Shown one piece after another: positions 15,917-25,313 of a DNA stretch of 64,000 bases. Position 1 is the first letter of the stretch. Each line of letters opens with the position of its first letter. The stretch spans positions 1 through 64,000 of the forward strand of contig NZ_PPED02000005.1 in the NCBI RefSeq assembly GCF_002899825.2. Reading direction: 5' to 3'. Below the pieces are notes generated by a model. That model ran no database searches. It was given only the letters and a program-made list of their open reading frames with translations, and was not told where the DNA came from. Origin of the DNA: Chryseobacterium phosphatilyticum (lineage in GTDB: Bacteria > Bacteroidota > Bacteroidia > Flavobacteriales > Weeksellaceae). Position numbers and translations under genes: made by a program.

Positions 15917-17299
15917 TTACTCTACTTCTTCAAAGAATTTTTTTACTTTTTCCATAAGAGACTGACCAAAGGTCAATTTTGCTCTTCTGTTCTCTTGTTG
16001 TTGGTTCATCACAGGTTGCTCCTGTACAGGAGGCGTCTGTTGTGCCGGTTGAACGTTTTCCGTCTGTGTAACAGTTACTTCGGGCTTAGTCTGTTCAACG
16101 ACCATTTCCATTATTTCATCAGCATTTTGCTTTTTGTCCCTGATTTTTAAACTTTCCATCAGCAATCCGATAGATGTAGCAAATTCAGGACCTTTCAGAT
16201 ACTGGTTTTTATCGTTGGCGATATATTCGTTCGCAAAACCGATTCTGCTGTCAAAACCTGTTGTATAATTAGCAAGTTGACGAAGGTGCTTTAAATTTGA
16301 ACCTCCACCAGTGAGTACAATCCCGGCAATCAGCTTTTTCTTCTGTTCAAAAGCGCCGTAAGCTTTCAGCTCTGTGTTGACCATTTCCAAAACTTCTTCC
16401 ACTCTTGCATTGATAATCTGGGCAAGCGTTTTTAAAGAAATTTCTTTATCCGGTCTCCCATGAAGCCCCGGAATGGTTACAAAAGTACTGTCTTTTTCCA
16501 ATTCAGGAACAGCCGAACCGAATTTTACTTTCAGTTGCTCTGCATGTTTTTCAATAATTGAACAGCCTTCTTTGATGTCTTCCGTTATAATTCCACCTCC
16601 GTAAGGAATTACGCAGGTATGACGGATGATATTATCTTTGAAAATGGCAATATCGGTAGTACCCCCACCAATATCCACAATAGCTACTCCGGCTTCTTTT
16701 TCTTCTTTTGTAAGAACAGCCTCTGAAGATGCCAAAGGTTCTAAAGTAAGTGCTTCCATTTCTAATCCGGCTTCACGAACGCATCTTGCAATATTTCTGA
16801 TGCTTCCCATTTGCCCGACTACAACGTGGAAGTTGGCCTCTAAGCGCTTTCCGTGCATCCCGACAGGTTCCTGAATTTCACCTTCGGAATCCACTTTATA
16901 CTCTTGAGGAAGTACATGGATAATTTCTTCTCCGGGAAGCATTACCAGTTTTTTCACCTGATCTTTTAATGCTTCAATGTCGTCATCTGTAATAAATTTA
17001 TCCGGATGTTCACGCATAATATAATCGGAGTGCTGCAGAGAACGGATGTGTTTTCCTGCAATACCTACCGTAACCTTGCGGATAGGAACTCCCGCACTGG
17101 ATTGTGCTTCGGAAACTGCAGCCTTGATTGAATTAATAGTTTGTGAAATATTATTCACAATACCTTTATGAACACCAAGACTTTTAGCTTTGCCTACACC
17201 GAGAACTTCTATTTTCCCGTGGGCATTCCTTCTTCCGACAATCGCGACTATCTTCGTTGTCCCGATGTCCAGACCTACTGAATACTCTTGATTTTCCAT
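15917..17299 (-). CDS. ftsA: Cell division protein FtsA
   Basis: An actin-like ATPase that tethers FtsZ to the membrane, 460 residues. Phosphate-binding motif 1 is GLDIGTTKIVAIVG (9-22) and motif 2 is VAIVDIGGGTTDIAIF (near 205). The adenosine motif is IVLTGGGSNLKHL. The 1C domain region typical of FtsA lies between them. A Gln/Pro-rich linker (about 400-440) leads to a C-terminal amphipathic helix KLTFGQSLMEKVKKFFEEV, the expected membrane-targeting sequence. The gene lies between ftsQ and ftsZ in the usual order. The spacer to ftsQ holds one copy of the two-hairpin element. Confidence 0.96.
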   Translation of the reverse strand: MENQEYSVGLDIGTTKIVAIVGRRNAHGKIEVLGVGKAKSLGVHKGIVNNISQTINSIKAAVSEAQSSAGVPIRKVTVGIAGKHIRSLQHSDYIMREHPDKFITDDDIEALKDQVKKLVMLPGEEIIHVLPQEYKVDSEGEIQEPVGMHGKRLEANFHVVVGQMGSIRNIARCVREAGLEMEALTLEPLASSEAVLTKEEKEAGVAIVDIGGGTTDIAIFKDNIIRHTCVIPYGGGIITEDIKEGCSIIEKHAEQLKVKFGSAVPELEKDSTFVTIPGLHGRPDKEISLKTLAQIINARVEEVLEMVNTELKAYGAFEQKKKLIAGIVLTGGGSNLKHLRQLANYTTGFDSRIGFANEYIANDKNQYLKGPEFATSIGLLMESLKIRDKKQNADEIMEMVVEQTKPEVTVTQTENVQPAQQTPPVQEQPVMNQQQENRRAKLTFGQSLMEKVKKFFEEVE

Positions 17300-17337
17300 T
17301 TTTATATCGATTTGATTTTTTCTACTTTTTCAATGAT

Positions 17338-17382
17338 AGGATCTGATCCTATTTTGTGTTAACTTTTGAGCCCTTCAGGACT
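17338..17382 (-). repeat. Two-hairpin spacer element, copy 1 (ftsQ-ftsA)
   Basis: On the transcribed (minus) strand AGTCCTGAAGGGCT (17382-17369) folds with a T-G wobble, then AGGATCAGATCCT (17350-17338) forms a second hairpin with a 3-base loop. The linker contains TTAACACAAAAT. It is homologous in layout to the copies at 20913 and 26819. It lies immediately after the ftsQ stop codon. Confidence 0.6.
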
Positions 17383-17385
17383 TTT

Positions 17386-18357
17386 TTATTCTATTTTCAC
17401 CTTTGCTTTTGGCTTTGGCTTGGACTGTGCCGATGCCGGGGATTTTTTTTCTGTTTTTTTCGTCTCTTTTGCTTGTGTTTTAGGTTTTATACTCTCTTTC
17501 GGTTTGACCGTTGCTGAGCTTGTCTTTTTTACTTCATTTGTTTTAGGCTTTGTTTCCGTTTTTTTTGCAATGGTGGCCGGAACTTTAGCCAATTCCATTT
17601 TACCTGCTTTCAAAAGACTGTCGTTTTCCTTGAAATAAGGGTTCAGGGTGGTGACAATCTGGTTCTGATATTTTACGGAAACCATGCTGTATTTTTGTGG
17701 ATCCTGATACACCAGATATTTTTCCACAAACGTTTTAAATCCTTTTACTTTAAAATCAATATTATCGAGATCTCCGATTTCTACTCTGTAATTTCCTTCA
17801 CTTGTGAGGAGATTATAGCTGTCTTTGGTTTTTGATATCCCGATAAAGAATTTCTTGCTGAAATCATCTTTATCAATTTTACCTACTAATTCTGCCAGCT
17901 TCTCATATTCATCCGGTTGCACATTCCCTGTTACGAGCATACATGGATGAGAATAGGTTCTTGAAATGGGAAATTCCACTCCTTTTTCATCGACGTAGAA
18001 ATCTTTCCCATCTTTATTCAGTCTGAAAACCGGAACCCTTTGTTTGATGTCCAGATTAAGCTTTCCGTTTAAGTTCAGATAGACATTGGCACTGTCTACA
18101 GCCGGAAGATTATTGATCCTTTTTTCGAGAGCAGGAATATTAAGATCTCCTACTTTTCCTGAAGGATTTTCTTTTTTTACAATTTCCCTGATATCTTTTT
18201 CATCAACGAAGTAAACCGGAGTCTTTTCGTTCATTTTTACAGAAATTTTATTGTCAGTAATCTTCTGGCCACTGAATCTCTTCAATGAGAAACTCAGTAA
18301 CAATCCCAGGATGATTACAGTGACAGCAATTTTTAATATTCTGTATTTATTTTTCAT
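17386..18357 (-). CDS. ftsQ: Cell division protein FtsQ with long basic tail
   Basis: A bitopic division protein of 323 residues. A short cytoplasmic N-terminus and one transmembrane helix (about 9-26) are followed by a POTRA-like region (VYFVDEKDIREIVKKEN...LEKRINNLPAVDSANVYLN) and a beta domain (FRLNKDGKDFYVDEKGVEFP). From about residue 255 the protein ends in a roughly 70-residue tail of Lys, Thr and Pro (KPKTNEVKKTSSATVKPKES and similar), predicted periplasmic and disordered. The position between murC and ftsA is the classic one and supports the call, since FtsQ sequences are poorly conserved. Confidence 0.9.
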   Translation of the reverse strand: MKNKYRILKIAVTVIILGLLLSFSLKRFSGQKITDNKISVKMNEKTPVYFVDEKDIREIVKKENPSGKVGDLNIPALEKRINNLPAVDSANVYLNLNGKLNLDIKQRVPVFRLNKDGKDFYVDEKGVEFPISRTYSHPCMLVTGNVQPDEYEKLAELVGKIDKDDFSKKFFIGISKTKDSYNLLTSEGNYRVEIGDLDNIDFKVKGFKTFVEKYLVYQDPQKYSMVSVKYQNQIVTTLNPYFKENDSLLKAGKMELAKVPATIAKKTETKPKTNEVKKTSSATVKPKESIKPKTQAKETKKTEKKSPASAQSKPKPKAKVKIE

Positions 18358-18367
18358 ATTTTTTCTT

Positions 18368-18434
18368 TAAACGCTATGAGCGCAAAGGACTTATCAATAT
18401 TTTCTTTCTTCCGCAAAAATTGCGTTTGTATTAA
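18368..18434. repeat. Spacer with two small hairpins (murC-ftsQ)
   Basis: CGCTATGAGCG (stem CGCT, loop ATG) and CGCAAAAATTGCG (stem CGCAA, loop AAA) lie on either side of a T-rich linker between murC and ftsQ. The two-hairpin plan recalls the three-copy element, but the sequences differ, so it is not counted as a copy. Confidence 0.4.
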
Positions 18435-19789
18435 ATTTTTGCAATCCACTCACATATCGGGTCGTATAGGGTGTCTATATTTCCTGCGCCTACGGTAAGA
18501 AGGATGTCAAAATCTTTTTCTTTTATTTTTTCAAAAGCATCGGCTAAAGCTGATACTTCTTTTTTCTCTAATTTTACTTTTTCTGCCAGCCACTTTGAAG
18601 TAATTCCTTCAAAATTTTCCTGAAGTTCTCTTGCCGGGTAAATGTCCAGTAAGATTAAATCATCAGCATTGCTTAAGCTTTCAGCAAATCCGTCAGCAAA
18701 ATCTCTTGTTCTGCTGAAAAGGTGTGGCTGGAAAACCACCAATAATTTTTTATCGGGATAAAATGTTCTGATAGAACCAACTACAGCATTTATTTCTGTA
18801 GGGTGGTGGGCATAGTCATCAATATAGATTTTACCATTTTGATAAATATGCTTGGTATATCTTCTTTTAATTCCTTTAAAATTAGCTATTGCTTTTTTCA
18901 GCGTATCAAAATCTGCGCCTAAATTGTGAAGAATTGCCAGTGCTACCGTAGCATTTTCCACATTATGGATTCCCGGGATTTCCCAAACGAAATCTTTTAT
19001 GGTTTCAGTTGGGGTATGGAAGTCAAAATAAATTTTATCGTGATCCATACGCAGGTTGTCGGAATAGTAGTCTGCAGGCTCATTGACTGCATAGGTTTGG
19101 TGCCCTCTGCCGATTTCAACTCCTTTTCTGACAAACAATTTTTTGTCTTCAGGAACCAGTGCTGCAAACTGTCTGAATCCTTCTTCAATATGGTTTTTAT
19201 CTCCATAAATATCCAGATGATCTGCATCCGTTGACGTTACGACTGCCCAATCCGGAGAAAGGTTCAGGAAGCTTCTGTCATACTCATCTGCCTCTACGAC
19301 TGAATAGGTTGATCCGTTATACAGGAAATTGGATTTAAAGTTTTCAGAAATACCTCCCAAAAAGCATGAGAAAGGTAAGTCTGCTTCTTTGCATAAGTGA
19401 GAAACAAGAGTGGAAGTTGTGGTTTTCCCGTGAGTTCCTGCTATTGCAATACAGTCTGTGTTTTCTGTGATCAGTCCTAGAACTTTTGCCCGTTTTAAAA
19501 CTTCAAACTGATTCTGGTTAAAATAATCCAGTATTCCAAGTGTTTTGATTGCCGGAGTATAAATGACCAGAGTATTCTCTTTCTGAAGGGAGGTAATCCT
19601 TTCATCAATAAGATCTTCGAAAACGATATCAATTCCTTCATTCATCAGGTTTTGTGTCAATTTTGTATTGGTTTTATCATACCCCAATACTTTTTTTCCA
19701 GATGCATTGAAATAGCGTGCCAAAGCACTCATTCCGATCCCTCCGATACCCACGAAGTAAAAAGTTTGATATGTTTCTAAATTGTTCAT
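18431..19789 (-). CDS. murC: UDP-N-acetylmuramate--L-alanine ligase MurC
   Basis: A cytoplasmic ligase that adds L-Ala to UDP-MurNAc, 452 residues. The N-terminal nucleotide-sugar fold begins FVGIGGIGMSALARYF (12-27). The ATP loop is AGTHGKTTTS (117-126). The Mur ligase centre shows EADEYDRSFLNLSPDWAVVT and DHLDIYG, and the C-terminal domain DDYAHHPTEI and RTRDFADGFAESL. The DDYAHHP motif separates MurC from the other Mur ligases. It starts 5 bases after murG ends (minus strand) and is in the usual cluster order. Confidence 0.97.
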   Translation of the reverse strand: MNNLETYQTFYFVGIGGIGMSALARYFNASGKKVLGYDKTNTKLTQNLMNEGIDIVFEDLIDERITSLQKENTLVIYTPAIKTLGILDYFNQNQFEVLKRAKVLGLITENTDCIAIAGTHGKTTTSTLVSHLCKEADLPFSCFLGGISENFKSNFLYNGSTYSVVEADEYDRSFLNLSPDWAVVTSTDADHLDIYGDKNHIEEGFRQFAALVPEDKKLFVRKGVEIGRGHQTYAVNEPADYYSDNLRMDHDKIYFDFHTPTETIKDFVWEIPGIHNVENATVALAILHNLGADFDTLKKAIANFKGIKRRYTKHIYQNGKIYIDDYAHHPTEINAVVGSIRTFYPDKKLLVVFQPHLFSRTRDFADGFAESLSNADDLILLDIYPARELQENFEGITSKWLAEKVKLEKKEVSALADAFEKIKEKDFDILLTVGAGNIDTLYDPICEWIAKI

Positions 19790-19794
19790 TATCC

Positions 19795-20898
19795 TTATCT
19801 TATTATCTTTTTAAATATCTCGTCTACAATCTCCTTTGCAGCATCAGGCTTGGCAAAATACTTCAGATTGTCAGACATTTCTTTTCTTACATTTTCATTT
19901 TCGCAGATTTCTGATAATGTATCCCAGAATTTTTCCTGCATTTCAGAGTCTTTTACCATTCTTGCTGCATTTTTTTCCACCAGATTCATGGCATTTTTGG
20001 TCTGATGGTCTTCCGCTGCAAAAGGGAAAGGTACCAGAAGCACCGGTTTTTGTGCTACCGCCAACTCTGAAATGGCAATAGCTCCGGCTCTTGAAACAAT
20101 AACATCTGCTGCGGAATAAGCCAGTTCCATGTCTTTGATGAATTCAAGGATCTGGATGTTTCTGGTATCAACATCTTTTGTTTCTTCAACAATATCTTTG
20201 TAATCAAGCTTTCCTGTTTGCCAGATCAGCTGATAATCATTGTTTATAATTTCATTGAAATGAGATTTCCAGGCATTATTTAATGTTCTGGATCCTAATG
20301 AACCTCCTACCGATAAAATGGTAAGTTTGTCTTTATTTAATCCCATTTTTTCTTTAGCCGCTATAGTTTCCTGCATTCCTGAAATAATCGTAGAACGAAT
20401 TGGATTCCCCAGGAACTTTATTTTTTCTGCCGGAAAACCATCTACTTTTGGGTAGGCTGTAAATACTGCCTGGGCTTTCTTACTCAAAATTTTGTTGGTC
20501 ACACCTGCATGGGCATTCTGTTCCTGAATGAAAATTGGAATTCCCAATTTGCTGGCTTCATACAAAGCGGGTCCGCTGGCAAAACCACCTGTTCCTACGG
20601 CAAAATCAGGAGCAAAGCTTTTAATGATCTTTTTGGATCTGGATAAGCTTTTGAGGATTTTAAAAGGAAGTCCCAGATTGGATAAAAGATTTCCTCTGTC
20701 GATTCCTGCAATATCAATTCCTTCAATTTTATAGCCGGCTTGCGGAACTTTTTCCATTTCCATTTTTCCGTTGGCTCCAATGAACAAAAATTCTGCATCC
20801 GGAAATCTTTTTTTGATTTCGTCAGCGATAGCGATGGCCGGGAAGATGTGACCTCCTGTTCCTCCGCCTGATAGTAATATTTTTAGCTTTTTGTTCAT
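19795..20898 (-). CDS. murG: UDP-GlcNAc transferase MurG
   Basis: A membrane-associated GT28 glycosyltransferase that converts lipid I to lipid II, 367 residues. The N-terminal loop GGGTGGHIFPAIAIADE (11-27), GTGGFASGPALYEA and the HAGVTNKILS region are diagnostic. The C-terminal donor-binding site shows SVGGSLGSRTLN, VVSRAGAIAISEL and PFPFAAEDHQTKNA. The gene lies between ftsW and murC. The spacer to ftsW carries copy 2 of the two-hairpin element, just upstream of this start codon. Confidence 0.97.
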   Translation of the reverse strand: MNKKLKILLSGGGTGGHIFPAIAIADEIKKRFPDAEFLFIGANGKMEMEKVPQAGYKIEGIDIAGIDRGNLLSNLGLPFKILKSLSRSKKIIKSFAPDFAVGTGGFASGPALYEASKLGIPIFIQEQNAHAGVTNKILSKKAQAVFTAYPKVDGFPAEKIKFLGNPIRSTIISGMQETIAAKEKMGLNKDKLTILSVGGSLGSRTLNNAWKSHFNEIINNDYQLIWQTGKLDYKDIVEETKDVDTRNIQILEFIKDMELAYSAADVIVSRAGAIAISELAVAQKPVLLVPFPFAAEDHQTKNAMNLVEKNAARMVKDSEMQEKFWDTLSEICENENVRKEMSDNLKYFAKPDAAKEIVDEIFKKIIR

Positions 20899-20912
20899 TA
20901 TCTAATATAATA

Positions 20913-20952
20913 GGACTTCGTCCGATTTTTTGTTAAATGGTCCCTTCGGGAC
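20913..20952 (-). repeat. Two-hairpin spacer element, copy 2 (ftsW-murG)
   Basis: On the minus strand GTCCCGAAGGGAC (20952-20940; 5-bp stem, GAA loop) is followed by the linker TTTAACAAAAAATC and GGACGAAGTCC (20923-20913; 4-bp stem, GAA loop). It has the same order and linker as the copies near 17338 and 26819. It lies 10 bases after the ftsW stop codon. Confidence 0.65.
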
Positions 20953-20961
20953 TCTTTTGGT

Positions 20962-22200
20962 TTATGCTATATCGTTTATTTCTGCTATGCTTTGTTTTTT
21001 ACCCATTCCTTCTTCATCATAAATCTGGATTCTTGAGCTTATATTTAGGATAATTCCGAGCTGTAAGTAGGTGACCAACATGGAAGTACCTCCATAACTT
21101 ATGAGTGGCAGGGGTTGTCCTGTTACCGGAATGAGATTGATGGCCACAGCGATATTCACCGAAAGTTGTATAAAAATCATTACTCCGAGACTGAGCACCA
21201 GCAAGGATCCGAAGAATGCCGGCATCTTACTGGCAATCATAACAATCCTGATCATCATAATGAGATAGAGGCTGATCAGAAAAGCGGCTCCGATTACTCC
21301 ATATTCTTCTACAATTACAGCAAAAATAAAGTCGGAAGCGGATTGTGGAAGCATTTGTTTCAATGCACTCTTTCCGGGACCCATTCCGGTAATTCCACCG
21401 TGTACAATGGCTGCTTTGGCCTGCATTACCTGATAATTCTTTGCTTTTATGCTTTCATCATCGCTATCGGCAGATTTAGCTTTGCTTGAGGTAAAGGTTT
21501 CTACACGGCTCATCCATGTATGAACACGGTTTCCTCCGATCATGTTGGTATTCAAAGCAATCAACAGAAAGAAGACAATGGCCACGAATGAGGCTGAAAT
21601 AAATCCTGCAATATACTTCCAGTGGAGCTGGCCAATGACGAGCACAACTACGGATACCATTAGGATCATTAGTGCAGTTGATCCGTTATCTTTTGCTACC
21701 AATACAAAAACAAGAAGAATAGGGCCGAAGATATACATGATGTTTTCTATCGGAAGCCTCTCTCTTGTTATCTTTTTGGTTAAATACCTGCACAAATAGA
21801 TAATTAGCATCAGGAATGCAAATGAGGAGGGCTGGAAGGAGATCGGGGTTCCCGGGATTTTCAACCATCTGGAAGCACTGGCTCCGTCAATAGTCTGCCC
21901 GGTAAACATGGTTACTACCAATAAAATAATCATCAGGCCGAGCAATATGCTACTCAGCTTTCCGATATATTCATACTTTATAGTTCCCACCAGTCTCATA
22001 ATTGCCAATCCTAAGACTACAAAGAACATATGTTTGATAACGTGACCTGTGGTGGTCCCGTTATTTACAATGTATTCGAGATTTGAACTTGCAGAGTAAA
22101 CAGGGAAAATAGAGAAAATGGAGATCACAAGAATGACCATCCAAAGTACTTTATCGCCCTTTAGAAATTCAAATCTGCTTTCTGTGTTCTGTTCGTCCAT
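20962..22200 (-). CDS. ftsW: Peptidoglycan polymerase/lipid II-associated protein FtsW
   Basis: A SEDS-family membrane protein of 412 residues, the septal glycosyltransferase that works with FtsI. About ten transmembrane helices are visible, starting with VLWMVILVISIFSIFPVYSA. Family motifs include GTPISFQPSSFAFLM, KDNGSTALM and LIPVTGQPLPLISYGGTSML. I chose ATG 22200 (MDEQNTESRFEF...). An in-frame ATG at 22233 would overlap murD by 11 bases through a simple GCCAATGGCC-type repeat and would add 11 residues with no membrane or family feature. The choice is probable, not certain. Confidence 0.93.
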   Translation of the reverse strand: MDEQNTESRFEFLKGDKVLWMVILVISIFSIFPVYSASSNLEYIVNNGTTTGHVIKHMFFVVLGLAIMRLVGTIKYEYIGKLSSILLGLMIILLVVTMFTGQTIDGASASRWLKIPGTPISFQPSSFAFLMLIIYLCRYLTKKITRERLPIENIMYIFGPILLVFVLVAKDNGSTALMILMVSVVVLVIGQLHWKYIAGFISASFVAIVFFLLIALNTNMIGGNRVHTWMSRVETFTSSKAKSADSDDESIKAKNYQVMQAKAAIVHGGITGMGPGKSALKQMLPQSASDFIFAVIVEEYGVIGAAFLISLYLIMMIRIVMIASKMPAFFGSLLVLSLGVMIFIQLSVNIAVAINLIPVTGQPLPLISYGGTSMLVTYLQLGIILNISSRIQIYDEEGMGKKQSIAEINDIA

Positions 22201-22222
22201 ATGTAATGCTATTGGCTTTTGG

Positions 22223-23560
22223 CTAATGGCCATTGGCTTTTAATACCTGCTCTTTAAACTGTTTTCCTCTGTCTTCATAGCTTTTGAATAAATCAAAGCT
22301 TGCGCAACATGGGGATAACAGAACAGTGTCTCCGTTTTTAGCCAGTGATTTTGATATTTTCACGGCTTCTTCCATGCTTGAAGTATCATAAATGAATTCT
22401 TTTTTGTCTTTAAAGAAATCAATGATCTTCTTATTATCTACTCCTAAACAAACAATTGCCTTTACTTTTCTTTTGACTAAATCTTCAATTTCAGTGTAGT
22501 CATTTCCTTTATCTAATCCGCCAACTATCCAAACAGTTGGATTTTTCATGCTTTCCAGGGCATAGTAGGTAGCATTTACATTGGTTGCTTTACTGTCATT
22601 GATGTACTTAACGCCTTCAATTTCAGTTACAAACTCAAGTCTGTGTTCTACAGCCTGGAAGGTCATCAATGAATGTCTTATACTTTCATTGTTGATTGCC
22701 AATATTTTACCTGCAATGGATGCTGCAAGGCTATTAGCCACATTGTGGTTTCCAAGGAGTGACAATTCTTCAAGTTTCATTGAAAATTGATCTTTCATTT
22801 TTACCACGATGTTATCATCATCTATGTACCCCCCTTCAGACAATTTCTCTTTTGTTGAGAAAGGAATCATTTTAGCTTTAATCTCCAGCTTTTCAAGAAG
22901 GTTTTTGCTCATTTCGTCATCTTTATTGTAGATGAAGAAATTGTCATTTTCCTGATTTTCAGTTATTCTGAATTTTGCCAACGCATATTCTTCATAATTG
23001 TAATTGTACTGATCCAGGTGGTCCTGTGATAAATTCAACAATAAAGAGATATATGGTCTGAAGTTCTGAATATCATCCAATTGGAAAGAACTTACTTCCA
23101 GCACATAATATTCATGGTTTTCATCAGCTACCTGTTTTGCAAAACTGTATCCTATATTTCCTCCCAGCCCTACATTTAATCCGTCATTTTTCAGGATATA
23201 ATAGATCAGGGAAGTGGTGGTTGTTTTTCCGTTACTTCCAGTAATGGCAATGATTTTTGCATCTGTAAATTCAGAGGCAAACTCAATTTCAGAGGAAAGT
23301 CTTATTCCTTTCTCATGAATTTTGTTGATAATCTCTGCCTTTTTCGGAATTCCCGGGCTTTTTACAATCCAATCTGCATTTAAAATTCTTTCTTCGTCGT
23401 GGTTTCCTTCTTCAAATTCAATTTCATTTTCGGCAAGAAACAGCTTGTAGTTATCTTTAATGGCTCCTTTGTCTGAAAGAAATACTTCCATTCCTTTCTT
23501 TTTCGCCAAATAAGCAGCTCCGCATCCGCTTTCTCCACCTCCTAAAACAACTATTTTCAT
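22223..23560 (-). CDS. murD: UDP-N-acetylmuramoylalanine--D-glutamate ligase MurD
   Basis: The ligase that adds D-Glu to UDP-MurNAc-L-Ala, 445 residues. The N-terminal Rossmann-like region is VVLGGGESGCGAAYLA (4-19). The ATP loop is ITGSNGKTTTTSLIYY (106-121). The central segment reads LLNLSQDHLDQY, and the C-terminal part YINDSKATNVNAT and LLSPCCASFDLFKSYEDRG; the last is the MurD-specific SPxxASxDxFxxxxxRG motif. The C-terminal codons run into a short GCCAATGGCC repeat at the ftsW boundary. Confidence 0.96.
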   Translation of the reverse strand: MKIVVLGGGESGCGAAYLAKKKGMEVFLSDKGAIKDNYKLFLAENEIEFEEGNHDEERILNADWIVKSPGIPKKAEIINKIHEKGIRLSSEIEFASEFTDAKIIAITGSNGKTTTTSLIYYILKNDGLNVGLGGNIGYSFAKQVADENHEYYVLEVSSFQLDDIQNFRPYISLLLNLSQDHLDQYNYNYEEYALAKFRITENQENDNFFIYNKDDEMSKNLLEKLEIKAKMIPFSTKEKLSEGGYIDDDNIVVKMKDQFSMKLEELSLLGNHNVANSLAASIAGKILAINNESIRHSLMTFQAVEHRLEFVTEIEGVKYINDSKATNVNATYYALESMKNPTVWIVGGLDKGNDYTEIEDLVKRKVKAIVCLGVDNKKIIDFFKDKKEFIYDTSSMEEAVKISKSLAKNGDTVLLSPCCASFDLFKSYEDRGKQFKEQVLKANGH

Positions 23561-23572
23561 ATTCTTTCTTTT

Positions 23573-23644
23573 ATAAAATGTAACGGGTAAAAAGTACTTG
23601 TGTAATTTGGTTTTTGAATCAATACTTTTTACATAATATTACAT
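23573..23644. repeat. Inverted repeat between murD and mraY
   Basis: AAAATGTAACGGGTAAAAAG plus TACTTG is mirrored by CAATACTTTTTACATAATAT plus TACATTT. The arms pair over AATGTAA and GTAAAAAGTA with a small insertion, filling nearly the whole gap. It is another spacer-filling inverted repeat of the cluster. Confidence 0.55.
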
Positions 23645-24886
23645 TTACCTCATTTTTAATGTGATTAAACATATAATAGCCAACACAACACCGATGATAA
23701 TCATTCTGTTCACGATTTTACTTTCGTGGAATCCTACCTTCTGGTAGTGGTGATGTACTGGTGACATTTTAAACAATCTATTGTTTTGGGCATATTCTAA
23801 CCCATATTTTCTTTTTCTGTATTTGAAAACGATCACCTGAAGCATTACGGAGAGGTTTTCAATTAAGAAGATTCCACATAATACCGGAATCAATAATTCT
23901 TTTCTTAAGATAATGGCCAAAACGGCAATGACACCTCCCAGCATCAAACTTCCTGTGTCTCCCATGAAAACCTGAGCAGGATAAGTATTGTACCAGAAGA
24001 ACCCGATCACAGCACCTACCATTGCGACGGCAAAAATTGTGGTTTCTCCCATATTTGGAAGGAACATAATATTGAGATAGTCTGCAAAGATGATGTTACC
24101 GGAAAGATAGGCGAAGAGGGCCAGTGTAAGCAATATGATAGCACTTGTTCCTGCTGCGAGACCGTCTATTCCGTCGGTGATGTTTGCTCCGTTTGAAACT
24201 GCGGTTACAATGAAAATAACAATAGGGATAAAGACGATCCATGCCCATTCGTGGGCATCTTTATCATTCATCCAAAATAAAATTCCGCTGTAATCGAACT
24301 CATTGTTTTTGGCAAAGGGAACGGTGGAAACGGTAATTTTTTCAGTAGGCATAAAGTTCTGCTCTACATTGTTTCTGTTCACCACTTTTGCGTCTGCATA
24401 TTTTCTTTTAACGGTGATGTCAGGGTGGAAATACATTGTAACTCCGACAATTAACCCTAATCCAACCTGGCCTACTACTTTAAATTTGCCACTCAGACCA
24501 TCTTTATTTTTTTTGATTTTCTTTAAATAATCATCTACAAAACCAATAGCACCCATCCACAACATTGAAACCAACAACAGGACAATATAGACATTGGTAA
24601 TTCTTGTGAACAATAAAACGGGAATAAGAGTAGCCAAAATAATGATAAGTCCTCCCATGGTAGGAGTTCCTTCTTTCTGTTTTTGTCCGTCAAGGCCAAG
24701 GTCACGTACCAGTTCCCCCATTTGTTTTGCTCTCAGATAGTTGATCACTCTTTTTCCGTAGACAAGAGCGATGATCAGAGAAAGCAATACTGATATTCCT
24801 GCCCGGAAGGAAATGTATTTCAACATTCCTAATCCCGGAACATGAATTCCATGGTTGGTTAGATATTCGTATAGATAGTATAGCAT
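23645..24886 (-). CDS. mraY: Phospho-MurNAc-pentapeptide transferase MraY
   Basis: A polytopic membrane enzyme (413 residues, about ten helices) that transfers phospho-MurNAc-pentapeptide to undecaprenyl phosphate to make lipid I. Signatures are the N-terminal [22 protein letters not shown] (Asp-rich active-site loop), [15 protein letters not shown], and [12 protein letters not shown]. The C-terminal [14 protein letters not shown] histidine loop is also present. A roughly 50-residue insertion (about 155-205) between membrane helices is common in Bacteroidota. The gene is separated from murE by a four-helix-bundle gene in the place where murF sits in E. coli. Confidence 0.97.
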   Translation of the reverse strand: MLYYLYEYLTNHGIHVPGLGMLKYISFRAGISVLLSLIIALVYGKRVINYLRAKQMGELVRDLGLDGQKQKEGTPTMGGLIIILATLIPVLLFTRITNVYIVLLLVSMLWMGAIGFVDDYLKKIKKNKDGLSGKFKVVGQVGLGLIVGVTMYFHPDITVKRKYADAKVVNRNNVEQNFMPTEKITVSTVPFAKNNEFDYSGILFWMNDKDAHEWAWIVFIPIVIFIVTAVSNGANITDGIDGLAAGTSAIILLTLALFAYLSGNIIFADYLNIMFLPNMGETTIFAVAMVGAVIGFFWYNTYPAQVFMGDTGSLMLGGVIAVLAIILRKELLIPVLCGIFLIENLSVMLQVIVFKYRKRKYGLEYAQNNRLFKMSPVHHHYQKVGFHESKIVNRMIIIGVVLAIICLITLKMR

Positions 24887-24904
24887 GTTTCTTTTTTTTA
24901 TTAT

Positions 24905-24935
24905 TTAAAAATTTAATTTATTTAAAGATCTAAAG
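24905..24935. repeat. Left inverted repeat flanking the four-helix-bundle gene
   Basis: The segment containing TTTAAAGATCTAAAGATTG is the mirror of CTTTAAATGAG...ATCTTTAAA sequence on the far side of the gene (25314-25347). On the same strand reading outward, TTTAAAGATcTAAA matches TTTAAAGATtTAAA. It may mark the boundaries of an inserted cassette or simply be AT-rich sequence. Confidence 0.4.
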
Positions 24936-25307
24936 ATTGGGCTTCTCCAAATTTTCACTTAAATACTTTATGAAGTTTGAAATGTTTGAAGAAATTTCTC
25001 TGGAAAGAGTTATTATTTCTTCGGTTTTATTTTCGTCACCTAATTTTAATCTTTTACTTACAATCAGCATACTTGTTACTTCAGCACAACTGCCTTTTGC
25101 AATTTTTAAATATCTAATAAATTGTCTGTTATTATTATATTCTGAGCCTTCCGCAATATTGTTGCTAATTGAAAAACTCGCTCTTTTTATTTGGTTATTA
25201 AATTCAAATTCTTTTTCAAAACTTTGACTTTGAAGAAATTGATAAACTTTTTCAATTAGATCTAAACTTTTGGTATACACAGAAAAATTTTCAAAATTCT
25301 TTGTCAT
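24930..25307 (-). CDS. Four-helix-bundle protein (S23/IVS-encoded family)
   Basis: A 125-residue all-helical protein of the family first seen encoded in 23S rRNA intervening sequences. Typical segments are FENFSVYTKSLDLIEKVYQF, QIKRASFSISNNIAEGSEY (the conserved S-x-x-x-NIAEG) and FIRYLKIAKGSCAEVTSMLI. I chose ATG 25307; the upstream in-frame TTG is less likely. The protein forms small oligomers and its role is not defined. Relatives accompany diversity-generating retroelements as Avd. Here it lies alone between murE and mraY, flanked by short inverted repeats, which looks like a late insertion into the dcw cluster. Confidence 0.88.
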   Translation of the reverse strand: MTKNFENFSVYTKSLDLIEKVYQFLQSQSFEKEFEFNNQIKRASFSISNNIAEGSEYNNNRQFIRYLKIAKGSCAEVTSMLIVSKRLKLGDENKTEEIITLSREISSNISNFIKYLSENLEKPNL

Positions 25308-25313
25308 TATCAA

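Noticed and set aside
22200-22233. Longer FtsW start at 22233
   Set aside because: The added codons lie in a GCCAATGGCC-type simple repeat overlapping murD and show no conserved feature.
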